This document shows, piece by piece, positions 9,082 through 17,869 of a DNA stretch of 64,000 bases. This stretch comes from Rhodococcus sp. IEGM 1381 (GTDB lineage: Bacteria; Actinomycetota; Actinomycetes; Mycobacteriales; Mycobacteriaceae). Position 1 is the stretch's first letter; each line of letters opens with the position of its first letter. A program made the position numbers and the translations under genes. Below the pieces are notes generated by a model that did not search any database, had not been told where the DNA came from, and worked only from the letters and a program-made list of their open reading frames with translations. The stretch is taken from positions 1,054,001 through 1,118,000 of the forward strand of contig NZ_JASHKQ010000001.1 in assembly GCF_030056795.1 (NCBI RefSeq), in the 5' to 3' direction.

Positions 9082-10140
9082 TCACGAGATGTGTACGGCA
9101 CCGTCGGCCCGCCGTGTGCGGTGTCCCCACACCAGCAAGCCTGTTCGCAGATCCTCCTGCCAGTTCGAAAGGCACATGGCCACAATGGAATCAGGAGAAT
9201 CCAGTGGAGAGCCGGAAAAGTCGTCCTCGGATAGAGGAAGCTGCAACGTCATCGCGAACGTAGTCGGATTCTCTGCCCAACGAAAATAGACGCAGACCTG
9301 ATCCTGCTCGACGTGGACGCGGATGGGGCGAAACCTGCTGGCGACTCGTCCGCGAACCCGCACCCTCCGAATCAGACTTCTCGCGGTAGCGGCCGCCGGC
9401 GGCGGGAGACTTTCTGTGTCGGCACCGGTCATGTGGAGACGCCATCCGCCATCGGCCTCGGTATTCGGGTCGCGGAAGTCGTCGGTCTCGAAAAACGGAC
9501 CCACGGCCTCGAGGTGCGCCGCGACCGCAGGTGATGTCGGGACGATCTTGCGGGCCGAATCGATCCCGTTCCATACCCGCTGGAAAGCGAAATTGTCGGG
9601 TGCAAGTGTCGGCTCACCGTCGGCATCGAGCAACAGCGCATAGACGCGCTGTGCGAACAACATTCGCGTCGCCGTGTTCGTCGGTGGCCTCGGAGTGCGC
9701 ACCAATTCGTACGCATAGTCGGCCCATCGGCGGCCCAGGAGCGCACGCGTCCAGGCCTCGCCTTCGGGATCCGTCACCGAGTCCACGAGATTCGACCGCG
9801 CAGCTGTGCGGTCCAGGTATTCGTCGGAGAACCCTTGGACGTGGATACGCAGAAGGAGCGGATTCGATTCGGCCGGAAACGATCCCAGATCGGCCGCGTC
9901 CTGGTAGCTGTGCCGTACGTGGATTCGCAGACCTGGAACGGTGAGCGAGGGCCCTTCTACCGGGCGATCGTCGACCGACCGACGCGGGTTGGACAGCGTG
10001 CGATCGGCGGCAAGCCGCCGTAAGAAGCGTTGATAGACCGCTATTTCATCTGCGTACACCGACGTGATGTGGTCGGTCATGGCGAAGACATCGGGCGCGC
10101 CGTTCGATGGTGCGCCGTCGTTCTCAGTGGGCCGAGACAT
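9082..10140 (-). CDS. Hypothetical protein, 352 residues
   Basis: Not recognised. The protein is soluble, with no signal peptide or membrane segment. The N-terminal 40 residues are polar and helix-prone (YADEIAVYQRFLRRLA). The C-terminal third has alternating basic beta-like strands (LIRRVRVRGRVASRFRPIRV) and ends with an Arg-rich tail. Codon use is like its neighbours, so it is probably expressed. The ATG has AGAAAG just upstream. It is separated from the DUF3068 gene by a strong hairpin and a repeat, so it has its own promoter. It seems absent from the equivalent M. tuberculosis gene order. Confidence 0.7.
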   Translation of the reverse strand: MSRPTENDGAPSNGAPDVFAMTDHITSVYADEIAVYQRFLRRLAADRTLSNPRRSVDDRPVEGPSLTVPGLRIHVRHSYQDAADLGSFPAESNPLLLRIHVQGFSDEYLDRTAARSNLVDSVTDPEGEAWTRALLGRRWADYAYELVRTPRPPTNTATRMLFAQRVYALLLDADGEPTLAPDNFAFQRVWNGIDSARKIVPTSPAVAAHLEAVGPFFETDDFRDPNTEADGGWRLHMTGADTESLPPPAAATARSLIRRVRVRGRVASRFRPIRVHVEQDQVCVYFRWAENPTTFAMTLQLPLSEDDFSGSPLDSPDSIVAMCLSNWQEDLRTGLLVWGHRTRRADGAVHIS

Positions 10141-10201
10141 TCTTTCTGCGTGTTGTCAGCATTCCGACACCGTAGACCATCGTCGGTCCCCGCACAGACG
10201 A

Positions 10202-10243
10202 GTGGCGTGGTTGCGTGCCCTCACGGGCACTCAACCACGCCAC
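10202..10243 (-). terminator. Strong hairpin terminator downstream of the DUF3068 gene
   Basis: A 12-bp outer stem (10202-10213 with 10232-10243) and a 6-bp inner stem (10215-10220 with 10225-10230) enclose a TCAC loop; one C/T mismatch separates them. It lies downstream of the gene ending at 10287 on the minus strand and upstream of the gene starting at 10140. Confidence 0.75.
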
Positions 10244-10250
10244 GTCATCT

Positions 10251-10277
10251 GGGTCGTTCCGCAGGCTCCACTCCTGC
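10251..10277 (+). repeat. Dispersed 27-bp repeat, copy 1
   Basis: The 27 bases starting GGGTCGTTCCGCAGG are identical to 19721-19747. The unit contains a small stem, GCAGG with CCTGC. In both places it sits within 10 bases of a strong hairpin, outside genes. Confidence 0.8.
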
Positions 10278-10286
10278 GTAGCGCAC

Positions 10287-11411
10287 TTACTCCTTGTTGA
10301 GGTTCGTCCTCGGAATTTCTTCCGTGCGATCCGTCGTCCAGTCGCGGTTCGGTGCGGTTCCGCCGGTCGGGGTCGGTCGCGGAGCCGCGTCCGTGCGGGC
10401 CGGCTGACGGTGTCCACCGTTTCCGCCGCCGCGCAGGAGCAGGAACGCCCCGGCGATCAAAGAGATGACGCCCAGGATGCCGGCGACGATCGGAACCGTG
10501 CGGCCGAAGAGCGAGAGCTTGTCCTGGCCGTCCTTGGCCTGCTGGATCTGGTATTCGACGGTGTTCTCGTCGAACGTGATCGGTGCGTTGAGCACGTCGA
10601 CCTCGGGCTTGCCTGCCTCACGTCCGTAGTACTGGTGAATCTGCTCTTCACCCTTGACGACGACACCGGTCTCGGGCTCGACGTAGAGGGTGCGGGTGTT
10701 CTCGTACCAGCGGGTCATCGTGACCGGTGCCGCTCCGCCTTCGACACCCCAGGTGTCGGCGGGCAGGGTCACCTTGTTGGTCGGCAGGTTGACCACCGTC
10801 GACAGGTCCACCGGGCCGACGGTCTGCTGGTACTGGTACACCGGCGTGCCGTTGATCTCGGTGGCCTCGACGAAATCGATGTCCTTGGATGCACGAGCGT
10901 TGACGTCGAAGTACGGGTAGCTCTTCTGCTCGGAGTTGAACGGGAACTTGTACTGAAGACCGGTGTGGGCAACTTCCTCGGCGGGCTTGTCGCCGGCCAC
11001 CTGGATGGTGCCGATCGGGCTCTCGACGGGCATCGAGGTCTTGCGGTCGATGGTGACGCGGTCGACGCTGGCGGTCAGCAGTCCGGTGTCGGCCTGCTTG
11101 TCGCTGCGGCGCAAGGTCTGACCGGCCTGCAGCGTCATGATGTCGGCGTCGGAGGGATCCTCGACGGTGACGAATCGCTGTGAGACGAGCGGAACGTTCT
11201 GGTCGACGACCGCGCGACCGGCGGCGAGGGAGCTTGCGTTCAGCACACTGCCTTCGCCGGTGGAGACGGTAGTGACCTCGAGATCCAGCGGCGTCTTCTC
11301 GAGCGCCGAGACCGTGTAGGTAGGAATGAGGATGGCGGCGACCACCAGAAATGCACCCAAGCCGATGAGTACAAGAGCCAATATCCGGCTCGGCCCTGAG
11401 CGCTCCGCCAT
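10287..11411 (-). CDS. DUF3068 membrane-anchored protein (Rv0227c-like)
   Basis: A 374-residue protein with an N-terminal helix (ILALVLIGLGAFLVVAAIL, about 9-27), a large extracytoplasmic domain, and a second helix near 315-335 followed by a short Pro/Arg/Thr-rich tail. The extracytoplasmic part has the DUF3068 pattern, including YQYQQTVGPVDLSTV and TRWYENTRTLYVEPETGVV. This family occurs in mycolic-acid bacteria; some members are annotated as PorA-family proteins. The ATG has AAGGAGA at a good distance. It is divergent from the acyltransferase gene, as in M. tuberculosis. A role in envelope assembly is inferred. Confidence 0.88.
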   Translation of the reverse strand: MAERSGPSRILALVLIGLGAFLVVAAILIPTYTVSALEKTPLDLEVTTVSTGEGSVLNASSLAAGRAVVDQNVPLVSQRFVTVEDPSDADIMTLQAGQTLRRSDKQADTGLLTASVDRVTIDRKTSMPVESPIGTIQVAGDKPAEEVAHTGLQYKFPFNSEQKSYPYFDVNARASKDIDFVEATEINGTPVYQYQQTVGPVDLSTVVNLPTNKVTLPADTWGVEGGAAPVTMTRWYENTRTLYVEPETGVVVKGEEQIHQYYGREAGKPEVDVLNAPITFDENTVEYQIQQAKDGQDKLSLFGRTVPIVAGILGVISLIAGAFLLLRGGGNGGHRQPARTDAAPRPTPTGGTAPNRDWTTDRTEEIPRTNLNKE

Positions 11412-11579
11412 GCTGATTCTCCTTGTTCGACCGCTTCACTGGAAGACACCGCAGGCGGGACCAACGTTCGCCCCCGACCAGATGCCCGATTTCTTACGAC
11501 ACGTCGCAGGTGACAGTAACAGTCGACAGTGGTGCCGGTCTCGTCCGAGCCGGTTCGACACGGCACACTTGAGGCCACC

Positions 11580-12728
11580 ATGAGCACACAGACCCGTTCG
11601 GCAAGCGTTGTCCCGCTTCGTGGGTTCGTACCGTCACTCGAGGGGATGCGTGCCGTCGCGTGTATCGGAATCGTTGTCACCCACGTGGCCTTTCAGACCG
11701 GTGGCGCGACGTCGCCGATCTTCGGTCATATCTGGGGAAGGTTCGACCTGACTGTGGCGATCTTCTTCTCGCTGTCGGGATTCCTGCTGTGGCGTCCGCA
11801 CGCGGCGGCAGCTCGCGGTCATCGGAGTGCTCAGCCGCTCGGCCGCTATTTCCGTTCGCGGTTCGCGAGGATTCTGCCCGGTTACTGGGTCGGCGTGATG
11901 CTGATCCTGCTGTTTCTTCCCGATACCGGTGGTGACTACCGCGTGTGGCTGGCGAACCTGTCGTTCACTCAGGTGTTCGTGCCGCTGACCCTGACCCAGG
12001 GCTTGACGCAGATGTGGTCGCTGTCGGTCGAGATCGCCTTCTATCTGCTGCTGCCGGTGTTCGCTTGGCTGATGGTGCGCCTGCGCGGTGCGGCCGCTGC
12101 CCGCCGTATCCCAGTCATTCTGGGTGCTGCGGTGCTGACACTGTCGTGGGCATTTGTTCCGGTGTCGACCCCCGACGGCATTCACCATGACAACTGGCTC
12201 CCCGGCTACTTCCCGTGGTTTGCGGCTGGGATGCTGCTCGCCGAGGTCTCGGTGGGGCCACCGACATGGGTGCATCGGTTGGCTCGTCGCCGATTTGTCA
12301 TGTCGTCCATCGCGGTTGCCGCGTTCGCCTTGTCGGCGACTCCGCTGGCGGGTCCGCAGGGCTTGGTGCGTCCGGCGGCCTGGCAGTTCGAGATCAAAAT
12401 CCTGCTCGGCGCGATACTGGCCTTCGCGATGCTCGCCCCGCTGATTCTCGCCGAGGACGGTCGCCGGCATCGCTTCCTCGAGCATCCTGTGATGCTGACG
12501 CTGGGCCGCTGTTCGTACGGGTTGTTCATCTGGCATCTGGCTGTGCTCGCCGTCGTGTTCCCGGTGTTCGGCATCATCCCGTTCTCGGGCGGGATGTGGT
12601 TCGTGTTGCCAGTGACTCTCGCACTGTCGATTCCGGTGGCAGCGGCGAGCTACGCGCTGGTCGAAGAACCCGCTCGACGGCGATTCGCGCCGAAGAAGAC
12701 ACCTCTCACGGACGCCGTATCGCACTGA
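11580..12728 (+). CDS. Acyltransferase-3 family membrane protein (Rv0228-like)
   Basis: A 382-residue integral membrane O-acyltransferase with about ten helices. The N-terminus has the family hallmark LEGMRAVACIGIVVTHVAFQ with the conserved Arg and His. The next segment, FFSLSGFLLWRP, is also typical. Members transfer acetyl, succinyl or other acyl groups to envelope glycans. The ATG at 11580 was chosen because the frame upstream is short and unconserved. Its 3' end overlaps aftD by 23 bases tail to tail, the same arrangement as Rv0228 near Rv0236c. The acyl group and acceptor are unknown. Confidence 0.88.
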   Translation: MSTQTRSASVVPLRGFVPSLEGMRAVACIGIVVTHVAFQTGGATSPIFGHIWGRFDLTVAIFFSLSGFLLWRPHAAAARGHRSAQPLGRYFRSRFARILPGYWVGVMLILLFLPDTGGDYRVWLANLSFTQVFVPLTLTQGLTQMWSLSVEIAFYLLLPVFAWLMVRLRGAAAARRIPVILGAAVLTLSWAFVPVSTPDGIHHDNWLPGYFPWFAAGMLLAEVSVGPPTWVHRLARRRFVMSSIAVAAFALSATPLAGPQGLVRPAAWQFEIKILLGAILAFAMLAPLILAEDGRRHRFLEHPVMLTLGRCSYGLFIWHLAVLAVVFPVFGIIPFSGGMWFVLPVTLALSIPVAAASYALVEEPARRRFAPKKTPLTDAVSH

Positions 12729-15700
12729 TCGCCAGCGCGACGATCCCGATCAACGCCGCCAGCTGAACTACGTAGGATCCGCCCACGTACCCGTCGGACG
12801 ATCGCCACGGACCGAGCGACAGCAGCGCGGGGCCGAGCATGGCGAATCCGCCTGCGATGCAGACCAATACACGCGAAGACAACGCGCGGTCGAAACGGCG
12901 ATCCAGATACACCGCACCTACTCCGATCACGGCGACGGTGACAACGCCGGCGATCCCGGCCAGCACGGTCGTCGCTGCGAGCAGTGCCACGAATGCGGCA
13001 GTGATGCTGCGCCACGGGCGCGGCGCCGGACCCGGATTCGGTACCGTGCGGGGCGTGCGAATCGCCGCGAACAGCAACGGGATCAACAGCAGTAGCCCCC
13101 CGAAGATGCCCAGCCTGTACCAGCGATCGGTGGTGAAATCCAACGAGATCGTGCCCGACGCCCCCGCCGGAACGATCCAGGCCTGTTGCCACCCGTCGAC
13201 GACAACCGAGTTCAGCTCGATCCCTCCGGGAGTCGTTGCCCGCCAGCCGCTGTTGTTGCTCTCCGGAATCACCAGCAGACGATCCTCGGTTGCCGACGTG
13301 AGCGTCACCTCGCGGTGATCGGGGCTCCATGCGGTCGTCCTGGCCGCCTGTGGTGCGGAGCTCGTCGGCCAGTCGGCCGGAATAGGCATGGTGCGCAACC
13401 GAATACCGTCGACGAAGAACGATGCTCCAGGCTCCACCACCACGTCCTGACGGCCCTCGGGCAACGACACCGGGTTGACGAAGTTCTCGTTCACCGGGGT
13501 GTCGGCGTCGCACACCGACGCCTTCAGCGGTTCGCCGGAACGGAATTGGTCGGCGGTAGCGGTCACCGACGTGCGCACCGTCTGCCCGGCAATGGAGACG
13601 ATGGGACCGTTGAAGCAATCCACCGTGATCTGACGGTCACCGTCGTACGGGGCACCGATCGGCTCGCCCGCGGACAGCGGCGTCACTTCGGAAAAACCAG
13701 GTGGTTGAGATTGGATGAAGCCCAATGAATTTCGATCCAAGACGCCGTCCCAGTCCACGATGGACAGCACGATCCTGTCGGTCACATACGGTGCCAGTTC
13801 GACTGTCGTCGAACCGTCGGTGTCCAGGTCGCGGACCATCGGGCCGTTGCCGAGGTTGACCGCGACCTGGGTCGGATGGGCCGGAAGTGCGCCGAGGCTC
13901 GGGCTGAGTTTCAGGCCGTCCACCATTGTGGGAGCGGGCAATTGGATGGTCAAAGTGGGGTTGGTGCCGGCTCGGTCGGTGATCGACTTCTCCGGTGCCG
14001 TCCAGGATGTGCGCGGGTCACCGTCGGTGGCGGCGAAGGCGGAACCATGCAGGTCCGCGACGTCCGACGCCCCACTGGCCAGCGGACGACCCGGCTGAGC
14101 CAGCAGTGCCTCGAGTTCGGGCGACTGCCGCGTGCGTACCGTCAGATCGGGGATCACCGCGGTACCCATCGGCACGTCGATCGTGCGCGAGAAACGCCCC
14201 AGCTCCTCCGGAGACTTGGACAGTCCACTGCTGCAACGGATTCGATCCTCGGTGTCGAGGCATCCCGGGCGCCCAGGAAATTCCTGGCCGAGTTCCCACG
14301 CGTCGACGCTCGCCCCGGCCGGAGTATCGGGCAACACTGCACGGTGCACGATCGGCACCGGCTTCGGGTTGTCTCGATCGGAGTAGTCGTCCACCGAGAC
14401 CTCGCTGATGCCGAATTGGCTTCCGCGGGTTCCATCGACCGTCGACTTCGCAGTGATCCGCAGCCACGGCGTTTCGCCACCCGGCAGTGACACCGTCATC
14501 GGGTCCCCGGGCTTGTCGACCCGCGCCGCGGTGGAACCGTTCGGGGTGGTGACCTCGACCCATTTCACTGGGTCGCCGATCGTTCCGGGACTGGTGCGCA
14601 GGTGCAGCAGACCGCCGCCAACCGGGGTATCGAAATCCAACTGAAGCCATTGCCCCACAGCGCGTTCGATACCGTTGCTGATCCAACTGGTAGCCAGATC
14701 GCCGTCCACTGCGGCCGCGACACCGCTGCCGGGTGCGCTGCCACCGATCTGCGTTGCGTCCGATGCCGAACTCGACGCCGTCAGCGCCGCACCTTCCCAC
14801 TCGGCGTCCACGGTCTCCGCCCCGTACACCGGGTAGTCGGGAACCTCGTTGAGCGATCGCCGGGGTTCGTCCGCGGCCCGCAGTGCAGAATTGTGATTGT
14901 CGACCTGGCCGAAGTCGGTCTCGCGGTTCATCGGGGTGTCCGTCACCGTCACCGAGTCGACGGGTAGTCCGGCGGCAGCCGCGTCCGACGCCAGCAGTGT
15001 CGGCCCGGCCGGCACGGGAGTGCGAATCCCGTTGTTGCGCAGCTCATTCGAGCGCAGAATCGACTCCGGCCCGCCCTGTGTCACCGGGACCCGATCGAGA
15101 TCGACCGTGTACGGGCCGGACGAGGGAGTGTCGGCCGAGCCGTTCACCGAATAGATCTCGACAGCGGGATACGGCGGTCGCAGGTCGCCATCGAGCACGA
15201 CGCCGTCGACCTGACCGGGAGCAACGTCCTCGCCGAACTCGGCCACTCGGGCCAACCCCGGCGAACCGTCGAGCACCTGGTGCACCGATGCCGGGCGGGT
15301 GGATCGGGAGTTCTCGGGATCGAGGTCGTTGCGCACGACGACGTAGCTGATGCCCTGACCTTCGAGGGTATCGGCCAGTCCGCTGGACGGACGCCCGTCG
15401 GCGAAGAGTCGTTGCACGGAGTCCAGCGCGCGAATGGCTCCGGGCGGGGTGAGCGGCACAGCGTCGCGGACGGCCCAGGGCGTCGTGGCGAGAGCCTGCA
15501 ACGGCTCGTCGCGGGTCAGTCCCCAGGTCTGCAGTGCGAACGGTGCACCGGGCACGATCAGTGCGCGCTGCGCGTCGGAACCGTCAGGACTCGACCCGGA
15601 CGCGTGGGCGGTGAGCCAATCCGCGGCGTCGTGCCAGTACTGCGGAACGGCCTCGTAGGCTCCGCGAGGTGCGAGCTTGCCCGTCCACGCCAGCGAGGTG

Positions 15701-16953
15701 GACAGCGCCAAGGCCACCAACACCAATGCGGTCACTGCCATCATCGGCTGCTTCTCAGGATGCGCGACGGCCGATCGCCACTGCGGCGGCGGCACCGAAC
15801 CGGGCAGCGGAACGCGGCCCAACAGGTGAGCCAGGCCCAGTACCAACGGGATTCGAATGACCGGCTCGAGTTTGTGAATGTTGCGTAGCGGCGCGCCTGC
15901 AGAATCGAGGAACACCCGCACTGTTGCCGCGAACGGGCCGTCCAGATCGCCGACGAACCCGGCACCGAGCCCGACGAGACCGACGAACAACATGATCGTC
16001 AGCCGGCCTCGAGCGGGCATCGATCGCATCGCCAAGCCTGCGATTCCTGCAGCCGCGATCAAGCCCGTTGCGATGACCGCGGCAGGCTGGGTCACCAGAA
16101 CGGCACCGGCCACCCGCTCGGGTGAGACGAACGGCGTCCAACTACCGGTGCCGCGCAACACTTCCGTCAACGACGTCCACTGGGTGGTGGTGCCCGAGGA
16201 CTCTATGTAGTCCAGAAACGGTGGAGAGACTTTGCCCAGCAACAACAATGGCACAATCCACCACAGCGTTGCGAGCACGAGGAAGCCGGTCCACCAGGCG
16301 CTGAACACGAGCCAACGCTTGTTCGGCCGATGCGAGAGCATCCAGATCACCGCGACCGCGACCGCTGCAGCCGTCGCGACGGCATTGACCGCCCCCATCA
16401 ACGCCACTGCGAGCGCCGATTGTGCTGCCGCTCGTCGGACGCTGTAGTTCCTGGACTCGGTGTTCAGGCAACGCACGATGGGAATGAGCACCCACGGCGC
16501 GAGCATCATCGGCATCGTCTCCGACGAGATCGACGCGAGGGTGGTGATCACTCGAGGAGACAGAACTAACGCCGTTGCCGCGATCAGGCGAGAACTGCGG
16601 CTGCCGATGCCGAGGGCCTCGGCGAGTCGGACGATTCCCCAGAACCCGGCGATGAGCAGCAGCGCCCACCAGATGCGCTGGGTGATCCACGGTGGGATCG
16701 ACAGCAGGTCACCGCCGGCGAAGAACGCTCCGTGCGGGAAGAAGTAGCCGTAGGCCTGGTTCTGCACCTGGCTCAACGGTGCCGCGCTGTTCCACTGATG
16801 CGATGCGCGTTCGAGAAATCCGAGGGGGTTCTGCGCCAGGTCGTATTTGGTGTCGGCGACAGTGAAGCCGGGGACCTGCAGAAAGGTGAGAAGAAATGCC
16901 AGAGCCGAGACGCCGAGAAGCCATTTACGGCCGAGCGGCTCGGCCGAGATCAT
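12706..16953 (-). CDS. aftD: Alpha-(1->3)-arabinofuranosyltransferase AftD
   Basis: A very large (about 1415 residues) GT-C glycosyltransferase that adds arabinofuranose from decaprenylphosphoryl-arabinose to arabinogalactan and lipoarabinomannan on the periplasmic side. The first extracytoplasmic loop carries VADTKYDLAQNP with acidic residues at about 34 and 38, and AYGYFFPHGAFF follows. About a dozen helices span roughly 1-450. A long extracytoplasmic region then contains F5/8-type carbohydrate-binding-like modules, and four helices close the protein from about 1285. I chose the ATG at 16953; a TTG at 16995 would overlap the small upstream gene by 20 bases. It corresponds to Rv0236c, including the upstream DUF2613 gene. 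Confidence 0.93.
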   Translation of the reverse strand: MISAEPLGRKWLLGVSALAFLLTFLQVPGFTVADTKYDLAQNPLGFLERASHQWNSAAPLSQVQNQAYGYFFPHGAFFAGGDLLSIPPWITQRIWWALLLIAGFWGIVRLAEALGIGSRSSRLIAATALVLSPRVITTLASISSETMPMMLAPWVLIPIVRCLNTESRNYSVRRAAAQSALAVALMGAVNAVATAAAVAVAVIWMLSHRPNKRWLVFSAWWTGFLVLATLWWIVPLLLLGKVSPPFLDYIESSGTTTQWTSLTEVLRGTGSWTPFVSPERVAGAVLVTQPAAVIATGLIAAAGIAGLAMRSMPARGRLTIMLFVGLVGLGAGFVGDLDGPFAATVRVFLDSAGAPLRNIHKLEPVIRIPLVLGLAHLLGRVPLPGSVPPPQWRSAVAHPEKQPMMAVTALVLVALALSTSLAWTGKLAPRGAYEAVPQYWHDAADWLTAHASGSSPDGSDAQRALIVPGAPFALQTWGLTRDEPLQALATTPWAVRDAVPLTPPGAIRALDSVQRLFADGRPSSGLADTLEGQGISYVVVRNDLDPENSRSTRPASVHQVLDGSPGLARVAEFGEDVAPGQVDGVVLDGDLRPPYPAVEIYSVNGSADTPSSGPYTVDLDRVPVTQGGPESILRSNELRNNGIRTPVPAGPTLLASDAAAAGLPVDSVTVTDTPMNRETDFGQVDNHNSALRAADEPRRSLNEVPDYPVYGAETVDAEWEGAALTASSSASDATQIGGSAPGSGVAAAVDGDLATSWISNGIERAVGQWLQLDFDTPVGGGLLHLRTSPGTIGDPVKWVEVTTPNGSTAARVDKPGDPMTVSLPGGETPWLRITAKSTVDGTRGSQFGISEVSVDDYSDRDNPKPVPIVHRAVLPDTPAGASVDAWELGQEFPGRPGCLDTEDRIRCSSGLSKSPEELGRFSRTIDVPMGTAVIPDLTVRTRQSPELEALLAQPGRPLASGASDVADLHGSAFAATDGDPRTSWTAPEKSITDRAGTNPTLTIQLPAPTMVDGLKLSPSLGALPAHPTQVAVNLGNGPMVRDLDTDGSTTVELAPYVTDRIVLSIVDWDGVLDRNSLGFIQSQPPGFSEVTPLSAGEPIGAPYDGDRQITVDCFNGPIVSIAGQTVRTSVTATADQFRSGEPLKASVCDADTPVNENFVNPVSLPEGRQDVVVEPGASFFVDGIRLRTMPIPADWPTSSAPQAARTTAWSPDHREVTLTSATEDRLLVIPESNNSGWRATTPGGIELNSVVVDGWQQAWIVPAGASGTISLDFTTDRWYRLGIFGGLLLLIPLLFAAIRTPRTVPNPGPAPRPWRSITAAFVALLAATTVLAGIAGVVTVAVIGVGAVYLDRRFDRALSSRVLVCIAGGFAMLGPALLSLGPWRSSDGYVGGSYVVQLAALIGIVALAISAIRRP

Positions 16954-16975
16954 CGATCCACGAATGCGACCAGCG

Positions 16976-17146
16976 TCAGCGGCTGCCGTACTCAACCTGG
17001 TTCAGCAAGGACGAGTCGGCGTTTCCGGTGCGATCGATGTCCGGACGAGAGTTGTCGGCTGCAGCGGCGGTCACTCCGAACACGACGCCTGCACCCAGTA
17101 CGGCTCCGACGACGGCGGCAATGACACCCGGGACAGCGAACTTCAT
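16976..17146 (-). CDS. DUF2613 small secreted/membrane protein (Rv0236A-like)
   Basis: A 56-residue protein. It begins MKFAVPGVIAAVVGAVLG, a hydrophobic segment that may be a signal peptide or anchor, followed by VVFGVTAAAADN and a polar tail ending NQVEYGSR. It is short and could be missed by gene finders. The stop lies 22 bases before the chosen aftD start, so the two are probably co-transcribed. The same small gene sits upstream of aftD in mycobacteria as Rv0236A. The function is unknown; association with AftD is inferred from conserved adjacency. Confidence 0.85.
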   Translation of the reverse strand: MKFAVPGVIAAVVGAVLGAGVVFGVTAAAADNSRPDIDRTGNADSSLLNQVEYGSR

Positions 17147-17248
17147 CTCGGTTCTCCAGTCAGTCGGCTCACAGATAAAAGGGTGAGGTGGACCCCCACG
17201 CGGGCATCACGGTATCACTTGCGTCACTGAAAACAGTCGTCGGACGCT

Positions 17249-17716
17249 CTACCTGCCGGGGGGAACGATCAGGACAGGGCGGTGACTGTGTCGCAGCACG
17301 TGCTCGGCCACCGAACTTTGCAGTAGCGCACGCAGACCGGTGGTACCTCGGGTGCCGGTGACGATGATGTCGACGTCCATCTCGTCGGCTTTCTCCACTA
17401 TCGCGCTCCAGATGGCGGTGGAGCATTCGGTGCACTGACCCTCCACCTTCAGGCCTGCGGCCTCGGCCAGCGCGACGCCCTCGCTGTTGGTCACTTTCGC
17501 GTCGGTGAGGGCAACGTCCTCGGCCTCGTCGTCGGGCACCCATTCGGGCTGCATGACCCCCGATAGACCGGACATTCGAGCTGCCTGACGCACCATCGGT
17601 TCCCATGCCGTGACAACGATCGCGCGGGAGGTGGTGAGAAACCGGCCCGCGTAGTCGATCGCTCGTTTTGCGTTGTCGGAGCCGTCGTAGGCAATGAGTA
17701 TGAGGTCAGCAGTCAT
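17249..17716 (-). CDS. Universal stress protein (UspA family)
   Basis: A 155-residue cytoplasmic protein. The start LILIAYDGSDNAKRAIDYA has the Asp of the nucleotide site, and the C-terminal ATP-binding region reads TGTRGTTGLRALLQSSVAEH. In the common G-2x-G-9x-G-S/T motif the last Gly is replaced by Ser here, so ATP binding may be weakened. The chosen ATG has AGGAG about 10 bases upstream; an upstream ATG would add 6 residues. It is divergent from lpqI and shares a 153-base control region with it. Such proteins help in stress or dormancy; the trigger here is unknown. Confidence 0.88.
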   Translation of the reverse strand: MTADLILIAYDGSDNAKRAIDYAGRFLTTSRAIVVTAWEPMVRQAARMSGLSGVMQPEWVPDDEAEDVALTDAKVTNSEGVALAEAAGLKVEGQCTECSTAIWSAIVEKADEMDVDIIVTGTRGTTGLRALLQSSVAEHVLRHSHRPVLIVPPGR

Positions 17717-17767
17717 TGTGGTGATTCTCCTCATGTCGCGTTCGTCCAGATTACCCCCACCCCCTTC

Positions 17768-17820
17768 GGGATCAATGCGGGTTTCAGTCGCTCAGATTGC
17801 AACAAAGTCGCATTGATCCC
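17768..17820. promoter_or_regulatory. 12-bp inverted repeat between usp and lpqI
   Basis: GGGATCAATGCG (17768-17779) and its exact reverse complement (17809-17820) are separated by 29 bases in the divergent promoter region. The spacing is too wide for one compact operator but fits two sites on nearby helical faces, or a large hairpin in the lpqI leader. Confidence 0.5.
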
Positions 17821-17869
17821 CACCGGAGGGGCGGCAGCAACACCGACGATCTCGACTACCGTCGTGTCC

